DNA of 64,000 nucleotides from Bradyrhizobium sp. Ce-3 (GCF_022835695.1 NZ_BQUV01000008.1:310001-374000); one strand, 5' to 3'. Shown: positions 24,493 to 34,052, counted from the stretch's first letter. Notes: generated by a model from the letters alone, not told the origin. Program-made: numbers and translations.

Positions 24493-25003
24493 TTTGAGGG
24501 TGATCCAGCTCCGTGAGGGATCGCCGGGCAAAGTTGTCAGGCGATCACGGCGGCTTTGCAAAGAGTGAGTCTGCGCGGCAGCCTTCGTTGCGTGCACGTC
24601 ACGTGACATTCATCAGAACCTCCGCATGCAGTTTGTGCCAATTGTGACACTTGCAAATTTGCTGGCAGGTTCGCTGTCGCGGGCGCATACTGCCGGTGAG
24701 GGAAATTGTCATGCGTGTACCGGGAGCCAACATTGGGTGCCGGTTGCATCGGACTTCCGGAGTGAATCCGGTCGCCCCGAGCGGGGCTTTGTACTTCCAA
24801 ACAGCACAGCACAGATTTGCGGGCCGCGCGTTGCGCGCATCCGACGAGGGCAAGCAGGCTTCGCCCAGGCGCGGCCGCGATGCGCGACCGTTATTGAAAT
24901 TGTGACGATGCGCGGCGGGCTGCTTTCGCGCTGATACCCGCGCTTTGCTTTCGAATCACGGATTGGGGGGAGCCACTGGAGTACCCAACACTGGAGATTG
25001 AAC
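24493..25003. other. gene-poor stretch of about 510 bases
   Basis: Several short frames exist on both strands, but none has a ribosome site plus coding-like composition. Base composition is less GC-rich than the surrounding genes. The last 20 bases contain the GGAG ribosome site for the gene at 25004. I see no RNA gene or repeat that I can name. Confidence 0.5.
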
Positions 25004-25483
25004 ATGACGCAAAGAATTGTCAGAAATGCCGCAATCGCGTTCTCGACTTTCGCCTGTGCGACACTGTTCTCCATCACCTGGTCTGATCAGGGCGGCATCT
25101 CCGCGTCGGTCGAAAGCGCCCAGGCGCGTGTCGGCCGGCCGCTGACGCCGGTGAGCGTCGCCGGCGTTGCGCGTCGCCAGGCCCGGCGCGGTGCCTACGG
25201 TTACGGGATTGGCGCAGGTGTCGCCGCGACGGCAGCCGTCGCCGCAGCGGCCGCTACCGCGCCGGCCTACGCCGGGTGGGGCACAAACAACTGGACCGAT
25301 GCATATGCGGCCCAGACGGATCCGAGCTTTGGCCAGCCCTACTATCCAGCACGGGCCTATTATGGCGGCAGCCCGTATTACGGCTATGCCGGATGGGCGG
25401 ACTACAAGGCAGCCAATGGGATCACTTGCGAACCTGGTACGATGACGAAAATGGCCGACGGCCACAGTTACGTTTGTCAGTGA
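25004..25483 (+). CDS. secreted Tyr/Gly/Ala-rich protein of unknown function
   Basis: A 159-residue protein with an N-terminal signal or anchor (RNAAIAFSTFACATLFSITW). A hydrophobic Ala/Gly segment follows (YGYGIGAGVAATAAVAAAAA), then a Tyr-rich region (QPYYPARAYYGGSPYYGYAG) and a C-terminal CEPGTMTKMADGHSYVCQ with two cysteines likely to be disulfide-bonded. This layout is common among small exported Bradyrhizobium proteins but has no known role. CTGGAG lies 7 bases before the ATG at 25004; a TTG at 24998 is in frame and less likely. Confidence 0.75.
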   Translation: MTQRIVRNAAIAFSTFACATLFSITWSDQGGISASVESAQARVGRPLTPVSVAGVARRQARRGAYGYGIGAGVAATAAVAAAAATAPAYAGWGTNNWTDAYAAQTDPSFGQPYYPARAYYGGSPYYGYAGWADYKAANGITCEPGTMTKMADGHSYVCQ

Positions 25484-25686
25484 CGTCGACGCAACGGCAC
25501 TCCAAGAGGGCGGCTCGTTGAGCCGCCCTCATTCTCGATGAGGCAAATCGATCTCACTGAGCGACGGGTCCCGACCGCCATTGATCTACGTCAACATCAC
25601 CTCTCTCTTGCCGCTGACGATAACCTTGGGCCGCATCTGAAGCGGCGCCATCACCTTTCGGTTCGCGTGCGATGAGGAGGATCACC

Positions 25687-25950
25687 ATGCGTCGGACGAA
25701 CACTCTTTCGACCAGGTCCGTGACGCTTGCGGGCGTTGCGACGAGCCTCTTGTTGGGGATCGTCGGTGTCGCCGTCAGCTCAGCACCGGCCAAGGCCGTC
25801 GTTTACTGCACTTATGTCGGTTATCCGCAGGGTTGCGTGGCGAGGGCGGGCGTCGTGCTCAGGCCTCGTCCGGTGGCACGAGCTGCGGTTCGTCACAACG
25901 CGGGCGGCAATTTGAATGGCGGCGTCAATCGGGTTGGCGTGCGGCGGTAA
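25687..25950 (+). CDS. small secreted protein, VVYCTYVGYPQGC type
   Basis: An 87-residue protein with a signal peptide (MRRTNTLSTRSVTLAGVATS... ending SSAPAKA) and a mature part VVYCTYVGYPQGCVARAGVV followed by LRPRPVARAAVRHNAGGNLN. The CTYVGYPxGC core with two cysteines recurs in small exported Bradyrhizobium proteins. Function unknown. AGGAGG stands 6-7 bases before the ATG at 25687, which decides this start over an ATG at 25672. Confidence 0.75.
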   Translation: MRRTNTLSTRSVTLAGVATSLLLGIVGVAVSSAPAKAVVYCTYVGYPQGCVARAGVVLRPRPVARAAVRHNAGGNLNGGVNRVGVRR

Positions 25951-26061
25951 GGCAGGTCTTTGCGGGTCGCGACCGTAGCGCGCACGTCAAGGTTCCTCGC
26001 CTGAGGTTCGGTCAGAGGGGTTCTATTCGCGAAATGAAAGAGGGTCGCTCGCGGAGAAATA

Positions 26062-26115
26062 CCCCTCACCCGGATCGCATCTGGCGATGCGATCCGGCCG
26101 CTCCCACAAGGGGAG
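26062..26115. repeat. intergenic hairpin repeat, family E
   Basis: Outer ACCCCTCACC...CAAGGGGAG ends enclose a perfect hairpin GGATCGCATC (26072-26081) TGGC GATGCGATCC (26086-26095). This CCCCTCACCCGGATCGCATC-type motif is a frequent dispersed repeat in Rhizobiales. It fills the gap between the small secreted protein and the lipoprotein gene. Confidence 0.7.
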
Positions 26116-26165
26116 AGCCGAACTGCCGATGTGGCTCTGGCTGAAGATAAGCGGAGGGCCTGCCG

Positions 26166-26684
26166 TTACGCCCTCGGGGCGCAGCGGACGTAGACCATGT
26201 TGCCGTAGCGGGTGGCGGCGTCCTTGTCGACGAAGCGGGTGATCAGCACCCGGCCGTCGAACGAGATGATCTCGCGGTCCTGCTCGCCGGGCACAGGTCC
26301 GGGCGGGCCGATATAGTTCTTGCCGCTCGGGGAACCCTTCAGCCGCAGTTCCTGCGGGGTGGCCTGGTCGGCCAGATGCATGATGACGCCGCCGTTCTGG
26401 CCGGCACCGATCACGTAAGGCTGCTTGCACTGGCCGCGCGCGGCGGCCTCGGTGCGGGCGCGGTCGGCGGGATTCTGGAACGAGGCGAGACCCCAGCGGC
26501 CGACGATTTCGTCGGGACGGATCGACGCGGGCATTTCCGGGGCAACCCCGGGTTCGACGGGCGCCGGCTCGGGGTTCGACGACAGCGACGGCAGGCTCAT
26601 GCTGCCGCAAGCCCCCAAGAGTGTCGTCAGCGCCGAAACAGCCGCGAACCGTGCGACCAATCGCGCGTTGAGTGACCTGATCAT
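26166..26684 (-). CDS. lipoprotein of unknown function
   Basis: A 172-residue protein with a type II signal: RFAAVSALTTLLGACGSMS, where LGAC is the lipobox. The mature part has a Pro-rich spacer and a domain beginning PDEIVGRWGLASFQNPADRA, continuing GQCKQPYVIGAGQNGGVIMH and EIISFDGRVLITRFVDKDAA. The compact beta-rich pattern suggests a lipocalin-like or META-like fold, but this is a guess. The ATG at 26684 has GGGGG 6 bases upstream, preferred over the ATG at 26690. Confidence 0.8.
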   Translation of the reverse strand: MIRSLNARLVARFAAVSALTTLLGACGSMSLPSLSSNPEPAPVEPGVAPEMPASIRPDEIVGRWGLASFQNPADRARTEAAARGQCKQPYVIGAGQNGGVIMHLADQATPQELRLKGSPSGKNYIGPPGPVPGEQDREIISFDGRVLITRFVDKDAATRYGNMVYVRCAPRA

Positions 26685-26841
26685 ATGCATCCCCCGACTA
26701 TGTCCCGGCCGCACCCGTCCTGCAGCCAAGCGTAAAACTTAAGACGGAGCAATGACGTCTGACAAAATTACGTCATCGCTACGATTTGGTTTCTGGTCCA
26801 CCATCCTATATTGGCCTCACCAAGGCCTTAACCCGGTTTGC

Positions 26842-26870
26842 TTGACAGAAACTGCGCCAAGCCATATTTC
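26842..26870 (+). promoter_or_regulatory. housekeeping-type promoter of groESL
   Basis: TTGACA at 26842-26847, a 17-base spacer and TATTTC at 26865-26870. Transcription would start near 26878, just ahead of the CIRCE element, the usual arrangement for HrcA-repressed groE operons. The rest of the 26685-27003 gap has no gene. Confidence 0.75.
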
Positions 26871-26881
26871 CCGGCGCACAA

Positions 26882-26908
26882 TTAGCACTCTCGCACCACG
26901 ATTGCTAA
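26882..26908 (+). promoter_or_regulatory. CIRCE operator (HrcA site)
   Basis: TTAGCACTC, 9 bases, GATTGCTAA. This is the CIRCE consensus (TTAGCACTC-N9-GAGTGCTAA) with one change in the right arm. HrcA binding here represses groESL until heat stress. Confidence 0.92.
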
Positions 26909-27003
26909 ATGCGCCGGGCCTCCTGCCCGGCGCCGACCGGACCGGCATTCAACGCCGGTCTCGATGAACCGGACCTGAAACCGAGCCTCCAAGAGGGAAC
27001 GTC

Positions 27004-27300
27004 ATGGCTAAATCCACTTTCCGCCCACTGCATGACCGCGTCGTGGTCAAGCGTATCGATGCCGAGGAGAAGTCCAAGGGCGGCATCATCATTCCGGACT
27101 CGGCCAAGGAGAAGCCGTCGCAGGGCGAGATCGTCGCCGTCGGCCCCGGTGGCCGTGACGAGGCCGGCAAGCTGATCCCGATCGACCTCAAGGTCGGCGA
27201 CCGCGTGTTGTTCGGCAAGTGGTCGGGCACCGAGGTCAAGCTCGACAACCAGGAGCTCCTGATCATGAAGGAGTCCGACATCATGGGCGTGCTGGCTTAA
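27004..27300 (+). CDS. groES: co-chaperonin GroES
   Basis: A 98-residue cytosolic lid of the GroEL chaperonin. It shows [20 protein letters not shown], the mobile-loop region [40 protein letters not shown] and the closing EYKI-like [19 protein letters not shown]. Length is standard. It is under a CIRCE-containing promoter and is followed by groEL after 132 bases, an unusually long spacer occupied by a palindromic repeat. Confidence 0.98.
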   Translation: MAKSTFRPLHDRVVVKRIDAEEKSKGGIIIPDSAKEKPSQGEIVAVGPGGRDEAGKLIPIDLKVGDRVLFGKWSGTEVKLDNQELLIMKESDIMGVLA

Positions 27301-27313
27301 GCCCACCTCTTCC

Positions 27314-29079
<1,766 letters not shown>

Positions 29080-29109
29080 GCCTCCGTCGTCACATCGCGA
29101 TCGAGATCG

Positions 29110-29138
29110 AAGGCCGCCTCCGGGCGGCCTTCTTTTTT
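29110..29138 (+). terminator. intrinsic terminator after groEL
   Basis: Arms AAGGCCGCC and GGCGGCCTT around TCCG, then CTTTTTT. It lies 31 bases past the groEL stop. Confidence 0.92.
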
Positions 29139-29174
29139 GCGATTTGATGACGATCGAGATGTAAGGATCAGCGC

Positions 29175-29465
29175 ATGTCCCGCGACGCCAAATCGCTAAC
29201 GTCAACGCTCGTGCTGTTCTACGCGATCGGCGCGGTGCTCGCGTTGGGCGCGTATGTCTCGAACAGCATCGATGATTTCGCGATCGTCCTGACGTTCTGG
29301 TTCAAGCAAACGCTGACGTTTGCCGTGCTCGGCGCGGCCTATGGCCTCTATTACGCCGTTGCTGGTTCGACCGGTCATCGTCCGAAAGCGCCGCTGCGGT
29401 TTCTGGACATAGCTTTCCTGGCTGCAGCTGCCACGCTCGGTGTCAGCATGCTGGTGCACAGTTGA
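29175..29465 (+). CDS. small membrane protein
   Basis: A 96-residue protein with three hydrophobic segments: STLVLFYAIGAVLALGAYVS, TLTFAVLGAAYGLYYAVAG and FLDIAFLAAAATLGVSMLVH. I do not recognise a family. It is on the same strand as groEL but after the terminator, so it has its own transcript or depends on read-through. No ribosome site stronger than AAGGA (29163-29167) is seen before the ATG. Confidence 0.65.
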   Translation: MSRDAKSLTSTLVLFYAIGAVLALGAYVSNSIDDFAIVLTFWFKQTLTFAVLGAAYGLYYAVAGSTGHRPKAPLRFLDIAFLAAAATLGVSMLVHS

Positions 29466-29524
29466 GCGTTGACCGGCTCCAACGTTCGCTTTTTTGCCCG
29501 CCCCGACAGGATGCTTGGCATCGC

Positions 29525-29638
29525 CGTCATTGCGAGGAGCTCGCGACAAAATTGCAAAGCAATTTTGCGCTGATGCGACGAAGCAATACACTTTCCGCTT
29601 GCGGCGCCATGGATTGATTCGCTTCGCTCGCAATGACG
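29525..29638. repeat. palindromic intergenic repeat, family A, second copy
   Basis: Begins CGTCATTGCGAGGAGCTCGC and ends GCTTCGCTCGCAATGACG. Read on the minus strand it aligns with the copy at 1563-1678, including AAAATTGC/GCAATTTT. It separates the small membrane protein from the stop of the ABM gene. Confidence 0.85.
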
Positions 29639-29644
29639 CACGCT

Positions 29645-30013
29645 TCAAGCCACGCAGATGTCCGGCACCGCCACCTTCTGGAACAGATGCGGCGAGGCCA
29701 CCGCGGAGGCCGGATAGGCCGCGAGCTTGGCCCTGAACTCGGGGTTCGCAAAGGCTGCGCGGAACGCGGCGGTGGATTCCCAGACTGCATAATTCAGATA
29801 GGCCGGGCTGTCGCCGAGCGCGCGGTGCAGCTGGGTCGAGATGAAGCCCGGCTGCCGCTTCATGATGGCGGCGTCGGCCTGCCAGGCTTTCAGGAAGGTG
29901 TCCTCGTCGACCGCATCGAGCGTGAAGAGGTTGACGAGCACGACGTTGGCGGCATCGACCGCGAGCTGGCGGTCGATCGGGAATGCGGGGTCGAGGGGGC
30001 GCATCTGCGGCAT
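29645..30013 (-). CDS. antibiotic biosynthesis monooxygenase (ABM) domain protein
   Basis: A 122-residue single ferredoxin-like ABM domain: VVLVNLFTLDAVDEDTFLKA, QADAAIMKRQPGFISTQLHR, YLNYAVWESTAAFRAAFANP. ABM proteins act in quinone oxidation, haem degradation or simply as small dimeric oxygenases; the substrate is not deducible. It is divergent from a MarR regulator with a perfect palindrome between them, so it is probably that regulator's target. Confidence 0.85.
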   Translation of the reverse strand: MPQMRPLDPAFPIDRQLAVDAANVVLVNLFTLDAVDEDTFLKAWQADAAIMKRQPGFISTQLHRALGDSPAYLNYAVWESTAAFRAAFANPEFRAKLAAYPASAVASPHLFQKVAVPDICVA

Positions 30014-30071
30014 GGTTGGCTCCGCTAGTTTGGTGCTATGATGTCACTTCGATACGATGGATACATAATTA

Positions 30072-30089
30072 TTTGACATCATGATGTCA
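30072..30089. promoter_or_regulatory. MarR operator candidate, perfect 18-bp palindrome
   Basis: TTGACATCATGATGTCAA is fully self-complementary. A further TGATGTCA half lies at 30039-30046. The palindrome includes a possible -35 TTGACA and stands 21 bases before the MarR start and 59 before the ABM start, in an AT-rich gap. Confidence 0.75.
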
Positions 30090-30109
30090 ATATAAACTTA
30101 TGGTGACAA

Positions 30110-30586
30110 ATGCCGCATGCCAAACGAACACCGGCCGGCGAGGCCCTGAGCTCCCTGATTCTCGACCTGTTCAGGCTGAACAGCCTGCTGTTCACCGCCG
30201 GTGACCGGATGGTGGCGGGACTGGGCCTGACCAGCGCGCGCTGGCAAATTCTCGGCGCCATCGTCGCCGCCGAGCGCCCGCAACCGGTCGCGTGGCTGGC
30301 GCGTGACCTCGGCGCCGCCCGGCAGAACGTGCAGCGGATCGTCAACGACCTGCAACGGGACGGGCTCGTCAGCTTCGAGACCAACCCGCATCATCGCCGC
30401 GCCCAGTTCGTCGTGCTGACCGAGAAGGGGCGACAAAGTTTCGACTCGGCGATGCGCCTGCAACTGCCCTGGGTGAACGGTCTCGCCGACGGGCTTGCGC
30501 TCAAGGACCTCGAAGCGACCTCCCGCGTCGTGAGCGCGCTGCGCGGCAGGCTGGAGGGCAGCGAGGAACCTGACGAGCGCGCATGA
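30110..30586 (+). CDS. MarR family transcriptional regulator
   Basis: A 158-residue dimeric winged-helix regulator. The recognition part is GLTSARWQILGAIVAAERPQ, PVAWLARDLGAARQNVQRIV, NDLQRDGLVSFETNPHHRRA and the wing QFVVLTEKGRQSF, flanked by N- and C-terminal dimer helices. It is likely to repress itself and the divergent ABM gene through the palindrome at 30072-30089. Ligand unknown; phenolic compounds are usual for this class. A terminator follows 17 bases after the stop. Confidence 0.92.
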   Translation: MPHAKRTPAGEALSSLILDLFRLNSLLFTAGDRMVAGLGLTSARWQILGAIVAAERPQPVAWLARDLGAARQNVQRIVNDLQRDGLVSFETNPHHRRAQFVVLTEKGRQSFDSAMRLQLPWVNGLADGLALKDLEATSRVVSALRGRLEGSEEPDERA

Positions 30587-30602
30587 CGGCGATTGTGCAA
30601 GC

Positions 30603-30628
30603 GCCGCCGTTAGGCGGCCTTCTTTTTT
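30603..30628 (+). terminator. intrinsic terminator after marR
   Basis: Arms GCCGCC and GGCGGC around GTTA followed by CTTCTTTTTT. Confidence 0.85.
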
Positions 30629-30693
30629 GGCCAATGACACGGAGGTTTGCTAGTTACGACGGAACCGATTCTGCCCCTTCGAGGACTTATCGT

Positions 30694-31893
30694 ATGCGCG
30701 CGCTCCCGCTCCTGCTGCTCGGTCTTGCCGTCGCCTCGGCACCTGCCCTCGCCCAGATGAAGCTGCAAACCAAGCAGGCCCCGTCGAACGGCCCCGAGAC
30801 GCGCTATTTCACCGCGATCGACGGCCTGATGGACGGCAATGCCGACGTCGTGCTGAAGGAAACCCGCCAGGGCAAGACCGTGACCGCGGCCGTGCTCGAC
30901 GTCTGCTACCCCGCCGACAAGAGCTCCGACCGCAAGGACCGCTTCGTCGCCAATTTGACCGTCAACGGCCAGACCCTCACCGGCACCACCCAGAGCGTCG
31001 CCGACAAGCAGCCGGTGACCGTCAAGCTGAACCGCAAACAGACCGGCGACGGATTTGAGTTCCGCGGCCAGATCACGATCGGCCAGACCGTGACCGAAGT
31101 GGCGTCATCGGACAATTCCGATCTCAGCGAGAAGGAATTCCAGGACAACCAGGCCACCGAGGACGGCATCACGCCGCAGCCGAAGGACTTCACCGACGTC
31201 TCGCCGGAATCGATCGGCGTGCGGGTCAAGCTCGATGCGGCGTCGGATTTCCTCAAGGGCTTGAAGGGCGAGGCCGTCGAGATCGGCACCTCCAGCCTCT
31301 CCGTGACCTGCGATGCGATGCGCTCCGGCGAGCAGACCATCAACCTCACGGTCGATCCCGAGCACGCCGGCGCGCTGCTCGCCAAGGCGAAATCGGCTCC
31401 CGGCGTGACCGCGGCGGGCTGGACCAGCGGCGTGGTCGAGATGGACCGCACCATCCGGTTTGCCGCCGCCGACTGGCGCGACGGCGACAAGCTCAACCGC
31501 GACAAGGTCGCAACCGCGATCGCGGGCGTGCTGGCGAAGACGCTTGCCGCAAAGCCAGCCTCCGCGACCTGGAATGCGAATACCGGCAAGCTCAAGCTGG
31601 TGCTGAAGCGGCCGAGCGCGATTTACCCCGCGCTTGGCCTCACCCAGAACTACGAAGTCACCGCCCTCGTCTCGCCCGACAAGCCCGGGAGCACGGACCG
31701 GCTGATGCTGTGGGTGTCGAGCCCGACCGTCTCGACGTCGGACGACAGCGCCGGCGCCAAGCTCAATCTGTCCGACGATTCCAGCAGTGACGAGGAAGGC
31801 AGCGAGGCCAAGGACGACAACGGCGCGATCGATGCGCTGCTCAAGGAGTTCAAGGGCCAGCGCTGGGATGCCGACAAGTCGGTGTGGCGCTGA
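30694..31893 (+). CDS. exported protein of unknown function
   Basis: A 399-residue protein with a signal peptide (MRALPLLLLGLAVASAPALA). The mature part is beta-rich and highly charged, with few aromatic residues and two separated cysteines (LDVCYPADKS, SVTCDAMRSG). The last 45 residues are acidic and Ser-rich (DDSSSDEEGSEAKDDN) before IDALLKEFKGQRWDADKSVW. No family is recognised. The start at 30694 is set by the signal peptide; the longer frame to 30583 crosses the terminator of the preceding gene. Confidence 0.75.
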   Translation: MRALPLLLLGLAVASAPALAQMKLQTKQAPSNGPETRYFTAIDGLMDGNADVVLKETRQGKTVTAAVLDVCYPADKSSDRKDRFVANLTVNGQTLTGTTQSVADKQPVTVKLNRKQTGDGFEFRGQITIGQTVTEVASSDNSDLSEKEFQDNQATEDGITPQPKDFTDVSPESIGVRVKLDAASDFLKGLKGEAVEIGTSSLSVTCDAMRSGEQTINLTVDPEHAGALLAKAKSAPGVTAAGWTSGVVEMDRTIRFAAADWRDGDKLNRDKVATAIAGVLAKTLAAKPASATWNANTGKLKLVLKRPSAIYPALGLTQNYEVTALVSPDKPGSTDRLMLWVSSPTVSTSDDSAGAKLNLSDDSSSDEEGSEAKDDNGAIDALLKEFKGQRWDADKSVWR

Positions 31894-31911
31894 TGCCGGC
31901 GCGCTGCTGAT

Positions 31912-32084
31912 TCAAGCGACCCTCGTCCTCAGCGGCACGACGTTGTTGCACGCCGTCTCCGGAGCAGCGTCCGGACCGGCCTGCAGCATCCCATCGCTTC
32001 TGACGAACAATTCGGAACGCGGCTCGGTCGCAGCGCGATCGAGCAACGCCCGCAGCTCGGGGCGATCGCATCGAAGTTGCGCAT
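31912..32084 (-). pseudogene. small gene with a one-base frameshift
   Basis: A good ribosome site (AGGAG, 6 bases) precedes ATG 32084 and the frame starts MRNFDAI, but the coding-like remainder RPELRALLDRAATEPRSELF to ACNNVVPLRTRVA and its TGA (31912) is in another frame. The distance is 173 bases, one short of a multiple of three; adding one base near 32060-32065 gives a 57-residue protein. The family is not recognised. Alternatives are a GTG start at 32103 in the downstream frame, or a sequence error. The rest of the 31894-32329 gap shows no other gene. Confidence 0.5.
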
Positions 32085-32329
32085 GATGTTCTCCTGTGAT
32101 CACGAAGAGGTTTCGCGTTCGTGTTGCGCAAGCCACCCGCTTCCCGATTGCGCGGCAACATTCGAGAAGCGGCGCTAAGCGCCATATCGACAAAGCGGAA
32201 TCTCGTCTGAATGCCGACGCCACGCCCGATCTGGAATCGGGTGGCACGATACCCGTCTCGAGATGCCTAATGCGTGCATCGACACAAGGCCGGTCGCGAT
32301 ACCGGCAACACGCAAATGGAGACGATCCG

Positions 32330-32794
32330 ATGTCAGAGGAAAACAAGAGCGTCGTGGGCCGGTGGTTCGAGGGCTTTTGGGGAAACCCATGGAATCCGCG
32401 CATCATCGATGAGCTCGCGACACCAGACATTGTCGTGCACTACCCGATGCACGAACCTAAGAAGGGCCGCGCTGCGGTCACGCAATTCATCACCGAGTTT
32501 CGTGAAGCGTTTCCGGATCTCAATTTCTGGGGCGTCGGCGATCTCGTCGCGGAAGGTGATCTCGTCGTTGGCCGCTGGGAAGGCGGCGGTACGCACACCG
32601 GGCCTGCGTTCAGCGACTTCCGCCTCGGCTCGCTGCCCGCGGCCTCCGGCCGCAAGATGACGTTCGCCGGCACCACCGTGTTGCGCGTGCGGGACGGACG
32701 GATCGCCGAGGAGCTCGGACAGGAAGATGCGCTGACCGCGATGCTGCAGCTCGGCCTCATTCGCTTGCCCGAGCAGAGCGGCTACGCCGGGTGA
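32330..32794 (+). CDS. SnoaL-like / ester cyclase family protein
   Basis: A 154-residue NTF2-fold protein. Typical elements are VVGRWFEGFWGNPWNPRIID, ELATPDIVVHYPMHEPKKGR, QFITEFREAFPDLNFWGVGD and VGRWEGGGTHTGPAF with FAGTTVLRVRDGRIAEELGQ. SnoaL-like proteins include polyketide cyclases, isomerases and proteins of unknown function; nothing nearby fixes a substrate. A GGAG stands 9 bases before the ATG. Confidence 0.85.
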   Translation: MSEENKSVVGRWFEGFWGNPWNPRIIDELATPDIVVHYPMHEPKKGRAAVTQFITEFREAFPDLNFWGVGDLVAEGDLVVGRWEGGGTHTGPAFSDFRLGSLPAASGRKMTFAGTTVLRVRDGRIAEELGQEDALTAMLQLGLIRLPEQSGYAG

Positions 32795-32823
32795 ACCGGC
32801 ATTTCATCGACGATCGCATCGCG

Positions 32824-32858
32824 GCTACCCGAGCGCACGTTCCATGCGCTCGGGTAGC
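32824..32858. repeat. perfect 14-bp hairpin after the SnoaL gene
   Basis: Arms GCTACCCGAGCGCA and TGCGCTCGGGTAGC around CGTTCCA. No T-tract follows, so it is either a repeat element or a weak terminator 29 bases downstream of the stop. Confidence 0.75.
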
Positions 32859-32925
32859 GCAAGCGATCGGCTCGGTGAAATTGAAGCGCTCTAAGCCGCA
32901 GGCTCGCTGGAGGCATTCCAAAATC

Positions 32926-32967
32926 GTTGCGCCGGCATCGCATCTCCCGATGCAGTGCCGGCGCAAC
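32926..32967. repeat. nested inverted repeat before the thioesterase stop
   Basis: Outer arms GTTGCGCCGGCA and TGCCGGCGCAAC (12 bases, perfect) enclose an inner hairpin GCATC-TCCC-GATGC. It probably ends the minus-strand thioesterase transcript. Confidence 0.75.
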
Positions 32968-32987
32968 TGTTCCGCAGCAATTTTGCA

Positions 32988-33455
32988 TCAAGCCGGAAAG
33001 ATCAGGCACGTCGTCGTGCCGTGGGCGAGCAGGCGTCCCGTTTCGTCGGTCACCCTGCCTTCGGCGGTGCCGATGCGGCGACCGCAATGGAGCACCTGGC
33101 CCTCGGCCCGGATCGGACCGGTGTCCGGCGTGATCGGCCGCAGCAGCGAGATCTTGAACTCGAGCGTGGTCTGGCTGGTGCCGGCATCGAGCGTCGACTG
33201 CACCGCGAGCCCCATGCAGCTGTCGAGCAGCGTCGCGGTGAGCCCGCCATGCACGGTGCCGGCCGGATTGAGATGCGCGTCGGTCGGCAGCAGCGTGACC
33301 ACGACGCGGCCGTGCTCGGCCTCGGTGACGTCATAACCAAGCGTCCGCGCGATGGTGTTGAGCGGCAACGCGCCAGAGGCGAGACCCTGGACGAATGCGA
33401 GCCCGCTCATCTCACGTTTCTGTTCCGCACTGACGGTGCCGTAGCTCTTGGGCAT
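32988..33455 (-). CDS. PaaI-family hotdog thioesterase
   Basis: A 155-residue hotdog-fold protein with AHLNPAGTVHGGLTATLLDS and CMGLAVQSTLDAGTSQTTLE, the HGG-type catalytic loop of the PaaI branch, then the beta strands FKISLLRPITPDTGPIRAEG and GTAEGRVTDETGRLLAHGTT. It would hydrolyse an acyl- or aryl-CoA. It is followed upstream on the same strand by an Ada-like regulator after 18 bases, so they may be co-transcribed. Confidence 0.88.
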   Translation of the reverse strand: MPKSYGTVSAEQKREMSGLAFVQGLASGALPLNTIARTLGYDVTEAEHGRVVVTLLPTDAHLNPAGTVHGGLTATLLDSCMGLAVQSTLDAGTSQTTLEFKISLLRPITPDTGPIRAEGQVLHCGRRIGTAEGRVTDETGRLLAHGTTTCLIFPA

Positions 33456-33473
33456 TGCCGATCTCCCTCGGGG

Positions 33474-34052
33474 TTATTGCATCGTGACGCCTGGCAACCG
33501 TCTCCGTCGCAACGACGTCGGCGAGCGTCCGTAAAGTCTTGCGAATGCGGCGGTCATCCGCCGTGCGCTGGAAAAGCCGGCGCGCTGCGCCACCACGAAG
33601 AGCGGAAGATCGCTCTCGTCGATCAGGCGCTTGGCGCGCTGTACGCGCAGCGACAACGCGACCTGCAGCGGTGAGGCATCGAGATGCTCGGCAAACAGCC
33701 GCGACAGATGCCGCGCGCCGATGCCGAGCCGATCGGCAAGCGCTTCGACATCGCCGCAGTCGAGCGCGCCTTGCTCGATCAGCGCCAGCGCGCGCTCGAC
33801 GGTGGTCCGGGTGCCTTTCCATGCCGGGCAGAACGGCGCTGCCTCGGGACGGCAGCGCAGGCAGGGCCGGTAGCCGGCGCGTTCGGCCGACGCGGCGCTG
33901 CCATAGAACCGCACATTGCGGGCGAGCGGCGTGCGTGCCCGGCACACCGGGCGGCAATACACGCCCGTCGTCCTGACCGCGACGAACACGATGCCGTCCC
34001 AGGCCGGGTCGCGGCGTTGAAAGGCGGCATACTGTGCGGCGAAGTCGAGCAT
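33474..34052 (-). CDS. Ada-type methyl-sensing AraC regulator (N-terminal Ada half only)
   Basis: A 192-residue protein with an Ada zinc domain followed by an AraC helix-turn-helix. The four zinc cysteines are Cys33, Cys37, Cys64 and Cys67 (GVYCRPVCRARTP and YRPCLRCRPE). The HTH part is LADRLGIGARHLSRLFAEHL and LIDESDLPLFVVAQRAGFSS ending in FARLYGRSPTSLRRRR. The C-terminal O6-methylguanine methyltransferase of Ada, or an AlkA domain, is absent. Such proteins act as methylphosphotriester-sensing activators (AdaA type). No alkylation-repair gene is adjacent in this window. Confidence 0.9.
   Translation of the reverse strand: MLDFAAQYAAFQRRDPAWDGIVFVAVRTTGVYCRPVCRARTPLARNVRFYGSAASAERAGYRPCLRCRPEAAPFCPAWKGTRTTVERALALIEQGALDCGDVEALADRLGIGARHLSRLFAEHLDASPLQVALSLRVQRAKRLIDESDLPLFVVAQRAGFSSARRMTAAFARLYGRSPTSLRRRRLPGVTMQ

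Noticed and set aside
24626-24934. Frame of 102 residues in the gap after cheZ
   Set aside because: No ribosome site, mixed composition without high third-position GC, and overlapping frames of similar length on both strands.
31912-32430. 172-residue minus-strand frame including the small frameshifted gene
   Set aside because: Its upper part is the complement of the SnoaL gene start; only the last 60 codons look coding.
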